DNA of 64,000 bases, from contig CAADRB010000003.1 of the NCBI GenBank assembly GCA_900708905.1, positions 1,932,698 through 1,996,697 of the forward strand. The letters are read 5' to 3'. Positions 59,401 through 64,000 of the stretch are shown here, piece after piece. Position 1 is the stretch's first letter. Every line of letters starts with the position of its first letter. A program made the position numbers and the translations under genes. The stretch is from Hymenolepis diminuta. Its lineage: Eukaryota; Platyhelminthes; Cestoda; Cyclophyllidea; Hymenolepididae. The notes under the pieces were generated by a model that was not told the origin of the DNA, searched no databases, and was given only the letters and a program-made list of their open reading frames with translations.

Positions 59401-62339
59401 AGTATATGAATAAATAGTTTTGATTAATATCCTTTAAATATTAATTAAGTTTAACCAAGTTACGACTCATAAGTAGCATGGGAGCACAACTTTATAGCAA
59501 AGTTATGATTCGCAAAGCAAATTGCATTAACATTAATTAATTAAATTAAAGAGATATATTGGATATCAATTTGATTATAATTTTTTTATTATTTCAGATA
59601 GATAAAATATTTACAGGTAAAATGCATTAATTATAAATTCACGGTCTGATGCATAGATCACGCTTTCGACGGTTGTTCGATCGGAAATTGAGAGCCTTGT
59701 GGGATGTTTCATCCCATTACACGCTGACATCAACAAAGCCAGCATTCAAATCCTGCATATTTTAGCTATTTTAAAATGCAGAAAATGTTTTTGCATGAAT
59801 AAAAACCAATTTCATTAGCAATTTGACCAAGTAACTAATATCTGATGAGTAAATTCTCACGCTTCTGGTGTTACAAACCTCGTACAAATTTAAGGCTGCC
59901 AGTCTCACTGAACGCAAGGGTATTCATTTTTTATGAAGTTATTGTGAGAAATGGGAAGATATCTTAATGAATATCCTATTTGATAGTGTATCTACTTCTT
60001 TGTTGAAAGCAAAAATTAATTAAAATCAAGAGAAAATTATCACAATTTCATTGTAACATGAATCTCCTCTCTTTTAAACAACCTGACTCATTATAAGCAT
60101 TTATCATTGTCAAATTTTTCTTCACAAACATTATTACTTTTGTCACTTTGGTTGTGTTTCGTGAATTTCGAAAAAAGATATTATGCCTTTACAGACCACA
60201 CACACTTTACTGCGACATGCATCGCATGTTTGGCAACTGGGGAGGCTGTAGCAATACTTTTGGGGACTTTGTTCTTTTCGTCAGCAAATTCTGGCTAGCA
60301 TAAACATTTTATGCACCAGATCACAACACTAGGGTTAATCTCCCTGCAGAAACTTTGCAGATCAGCGTAAAATGGACTAAGCAGGTGGGCAATAATTGAT
60401 CTGCTGCGGGTGAGGCCATAGATTTTAAATGCTCAACAGCTCAACCGTGGTTTAATGCTGATGCTTGTATCACAACTCTTCGTGTTGCCACTAAACGGAA
60501 GAAATAAATAATGAAAGAATGAATAAAATTATAATTATTATATGCTCATTTTTAAATTTATTATTTTTTTTACTTTATTAATGGGATTATTCTTCAAATA
60601 TAAATTTATTTAGGATACATAACTGATTTATATCATCTTAATTTGCGTTTTAAAGACTGGTTCAAACTCCTCTGATAACAGAAGAATGACTGTATTTGGA
60701 ACAGACCACGTTTTATAACTGGAGGAAATTGATAAAGTGCGTAAAGACAGGGATGGGAATCAGACATATAACCAGGTGAAGAAGTGAATCACGAGAGATA
60801 AGGTCACGTCACTAAGATGAAATTTAATCAAGATGTCTTCAAGCACTCGTTCGAAGTCTTCATCATATGCTTCAGCCACCTTAAACTTTAGTTTCTATTA
60901 TAAATTTATTATTGTAGAAAAATTAATGTCTTTGTCATCATATCAAGACCAATTAGTAATCAATGGCTTGCACTCCAAAATTAATTTAACTTTAATGACT
61001 AATCGTTTAAAATGGAGTTTAAATCCATCTAATATATGAAAGGTCAATGACGAAAACCCATAGATAAAAGTTTAAGAACAGAGTGAGTCTTGCTGGCATA
61101 GGTTTATTTGATCAGGGAAGCACACTAACTGAGTAATTTTTGATTCAGGCTCACATGAAGCAACAGCAAGACGATCCACTTGCATTTGGCTCCTATAAAA
61201 AGAAGAAAACCATTTTCTTTAAATTTATTCATATTGGTGTTTTCATTCAAATTCAAGCAATTAATTGCCCAATGATATGATTTCATTTGGGAATGAGAGA
61301 TACTTTCCAGCGATTTTTCCCTGCATAGGTACACGAATTAAAAGATTAAAGACAATAGCTGCCCTTGTCATTTAGTTATATTTTATTATTAAAATTTGAA
61401 AATAGAGCGAGAATGAGAAATAACTGTACTTGCAATGTTGACAATAAATTGAGAAAAAAATAAATAATAACAATGATTTTAGGCTAAAAATGTGAGACAA
61501 TGGGTTAATTGTAAAAATGCCACAAAATTCGGTGGAAATTTTGAGACTTTTAACAAAAAAAATGTCACATTAATTTTCATGTCTGTATACCGGGCAATTT
61601 TATTCCTGCCATATCTCCCTGTTTGGCAAAGCAATTTGACATTTTCCGGGCGTATTTGACATTGCTGTACCTTTTGTCAGTGAAAAAGTTGGAATTTGAA
61701 CTAATATTAAGTAAAGTAAGTGTTTTACGTATTTCTCCTCGATAATTAACGCCGATAGGGCAGTAAATTATGAAGCTTAACAATAGCTAGAAAGGTTCAA
61801 ACCACTTTTCAGGGGTCCGAATAGTAAAAGTAGGGCTAATTGAGATTGAGAGCCAACCTCCTATTACGACTTATCCACTAGAGTACTAAAACGAGTAAAA
61901 AAGACGCGACTTTTCTTTAATATTGCGATAAGGTTGATCATAGAGCTAAGTGAGGGGTCTGCATAATGAAGTATTCTGGATGATCTTACTTTTACTATCG
62001 AGAGATTTCACATTTAGGCCATATTGAAAAACTTGCCAAATTCTCTTACGAAGCTCTTTTGAGTCCCCAGATGTGATTATGAGTTAGAAAGATACTAGTT
62101 AATCTTCCCCAGACTTGGGATAAGATACCTATTTGATTTTGGATGTTGTGTTAACAGCGTATCTTGGAGTAACCGTATCTCTGTCTTATCTTTCCTTCTC
62201 TAACTTTGTTTATTAGACATATTTTCTTGCTACAGAAGCTTAAATTCCTAGGATTACAATAGTGCAGAAGGAACTCTACTTTTCAAAAAGACACGAATGA
62301 CTCAATATCTTGTATCAATAAGTAATTATCTAAACTTAC
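56411..62339. other. Gene-poor stretch before the small GTPase exon
   Basis: Several open frames of 80-115 codons occur (57449-57715 minus, 58195-58512 plus, 58756-59103 minus). None has a recognisable domain or splice-linked partners. About 60360-60500 is less AT-rich and ends ACGGAAGAAATAAATAATG, reminiscent of a LINE tail, but no coding trace was found. Downstream exons of the minus-strand GTPase gene may hide in 61500-62330 but were not recognised. Confidence 0.4.
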
Positions 62340-62595
62340 AGGTGGTGGAGGTATCGTAATGCCCAAAGCTTTGGCAGCAGCTACATGGAAGACCTCATTG
62401 ACCTCCTTCTGGTTCCCCTTTGAAGAGACTTCGTAGTAAATATAGCCATTCTGAGTGGCGAAGTTGCGGGCGGTCTCAGTTTGAATCACACGTTTCAAAT
62501 CCGTTTTACAACCTACCAGCATTTTGGTTGCGCTCACTGGCAAACCGGAACTGATTTTATTGATCCACCCTTGAAGTCCGTTAAAAGATGCCTCA
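62340..62595 (-). CDS. Rab/Ras-like small GTPase, internal exon with G4-G5 motifs
   Basis: An exon bounded by TTACAG on the acceptor side and GTAAGT on the donor side (coding strand) encodes 85 residues. E-A-S-F-N-G-L-Q-G-W-I-N-K-I corresponds to the helix after D-V-T-N. M-L-V-G-C-K-T-D-L is the G4 motif, and Y-Y-E-V-S-S-K-G is the G5 (S-A-K) motif. E-V-N-E-V-F-H-V-A-A-A-K-A-L-G-I follows, then a proline run. The pattern fits a divergent Rab, with features seen in Rab28 and IFT27; I cannot choose between them. The Asn of N-K-x-D is Cys here, as in Rnd-type GTPases. The exon enters after two bases of a split codon and ends in phase 0, so further exons lie on both sides; the 5' exons with the P-loop were not found before the right edge. 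Confidence 0.75.
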
Positions 62596-64000
62596 CTGTA
62601 ACAGAAGGAGATTCCAAATTAACTAAGGAAGGACCTACATAATTGCAAGTTTCATAACGTCAAGATCATTGGTTTTAATCCCGATCATTTAGGGATAATT
62701 TTATTCTAAATTAAACATTTAAAGCAAATTTATATATCAAGTGAATAGAATATTTACTTAAAAATCAAATATGAGTATTCTTATATCTCCCATCACATGC
62801 CATTTAATTCCCTTTCCTGTTTTACTTTAATCGGATATGAGAAATACCATATAAGGAATATTTCAATTTAAAAGTTATTAAAGGGATTATAAATTATAGA
62901 CATTAAAGCATTGAAGGTTACGAATGAAGACCTAGATGCAGCGCGACTTCACTAACTCACATTTTAGTACCCTACAACTGTCTAGATAGACAAATTAGGA
63001 ATGCCTAATCGAAGAAGAGGATAGCTGTTTCTCACTAGGAGTTTATTATGTAACCTTACTCCAGAGGCCTGGATGTCATGTCATTGACATGAGTTCGTCA
63101 ATTGAATGCCGATGTAAACTTCCAGCATTTATTTTAAGTGGAGAAAAGGTACATAAGCGATTAGGTTAACCAAACTACTTCACGAGATTTGAACTCATAT
63201 GTTGATATTTCCTATAACCCTCAAGTTCCATCTTGAGCAGTGAAAATAATTCCAGTGGCGTCTTATTTTGCTACATTTGCACCCTTTGTTGGATAATATT
63301 AGCCAAAACTATATTGACCAAACAGTTGGCATGAAATGGAATTAAATCTGTGAACTTTGATGTATCAAATTTGCCTGCTGATCGCCATACAGCAGAGCCG
63401 CTGTTTTTATCATCCCCCCTCCACCCCGTTTTAGCTGTTTCCTGCTTTAACGGTGTATTAATCTCATCCAACGTATGAGGCAGAATAGAGAGGGAATGTA
63501 TGATATTTTAAATAATTCAGCAAAAATATAAGATTTTTGTATTCTGAATTGTCTTTCGATCCTTAAAGTGCTCTATAAAATGTTTGAAATAAAATCATAT
63601 TAAACACCAGCTCATAAATCGAATGGAATATCAGAATTATATAACACAGGGGAACATACAAATAATAATATCTGTATGGATGTAAGAAGCTGCTTGTCAT
63701 ATTTATTAAGGGATTCGTTACTTCCCTACAGAAGGGTGGGAACGATGTCACTATATGGCCAATAGGAACCTTGATTGACCTTTTTCGCACGAATAAGAAT
63801 GCATGTGAGTGAATAAAAAGCAAATGATTGATGAATTGATTATTCTTGCGAAAATGACGACGAGTGCACTAAGGGTAAAATAAGGATTAAATTCATCACG
63901 GTGTTAAGCATTCAAATTCATTTACTGAATATACCTGATTTAAACTACAAGTGCAACCGCCTGGATTGATTTAAACAAATGAAACAAACAATAAGTAAAA
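62596..64000. other. Upstream intron or flank of the small GTPase gene
   Basis: No recognised exon. A minus-strand frame at 63271-63471 contains S-A-G-K-F, superficially like the G3 motif, but has no valid splice context and was rejected. About 63360-63460 is unusually GC-rich for the area. Confidence 0.35.

Noticed and set aside
60360..60520. Possible 3' end of an RTE-type LINE (ACGGAAGAAATAAATAATG)
   Set aside because: Only a short tail-like motif; no reverse transcriptase or endonuclease similarity beside it.
63271..63471. Minus-strand frame with S-A-G-K-F, possible G3 motif exon of the small GTPase
   Set aside because: No polypyrimidine acceptor or usable donor in the right phase, and the following residues do not continue into the expected V-Y-D-V-T segment.

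Overview
The window reads as nuclear DNA of a parasitic flatworm, most likely a cyclophyllidean tapeworm. It is AT-rich (roughly two-thirds A+T by eye). Genes are split by very short introns in two size groups (33-45 nt and 65-90 nt), which matches what is known of tapeworm introns, and LTR-retrotransposon and mariner relics are scattered between them. A trematode is not excluded. Ambiguous bases occur at 8880-8881 and 21511.

Layout. 1-887 (+) is the 3' part of a calponin-family muscle gene with seven calponin-like repeats. 1582-4180 is an internally deleted Ty3/gypsy-like LTR element with two LTRs and a candidate target-site duplication. 8769-9105 is a probable solo LTR. 10726-11728 (+) is a four-exon voltage-dependent anion channel (VDAC). 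18130-19117 (-) is a divergent second VDAC that kept only the last intron. 19668-19945 holds a tiny inverted derivative of the LTR element. 22087-22493 (+) is ribosomal protein eS25, followed after about 40 bp by NAT9 (22534-24360, +), a possible operon. 25326-25865 is an LTR/gag relic.

The largest gene is on the minus strand, 46730 to 28490. It is a 12-exon orphan class C GPCR of the GPR158/GPR179 (Drosophila CG31760-like) family. I rebuilt it exon by exon. All splice phases close to give a 947-residue protein with signal peptide, extracellular domain, Cys-rich module, seven membrane segments, an unusually long extracellular loop 2, and the conserved cytoplasmic helix. A CCAAT-bearing, relatively GC-rich region upstream (46731-47260) is the likely promoter. 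The rest, 47261-62339, is gene-poor: two LTR-like relics on the minus strand (49249-49573 and about 56165-56410), a 23-bp perfect palindrome, and a dead mariner transposase (52868-53670). At 62340-62595 (-) one exon of a Rab/Ras-like small GTPase is visible.

The genes are ordinary housekeeping, muscle and signalling genes and do not form one pathway. The points most worth a second look are the expanded loop in the GPR158-like receptor, the paired VDAC paralogues with an identical last-exon design, the RPS25-NAT9 pair whose second start codon may come from a spliced leader, and the miniature LTR derivative. I saw no tRNA, rRNA or CRISPR.
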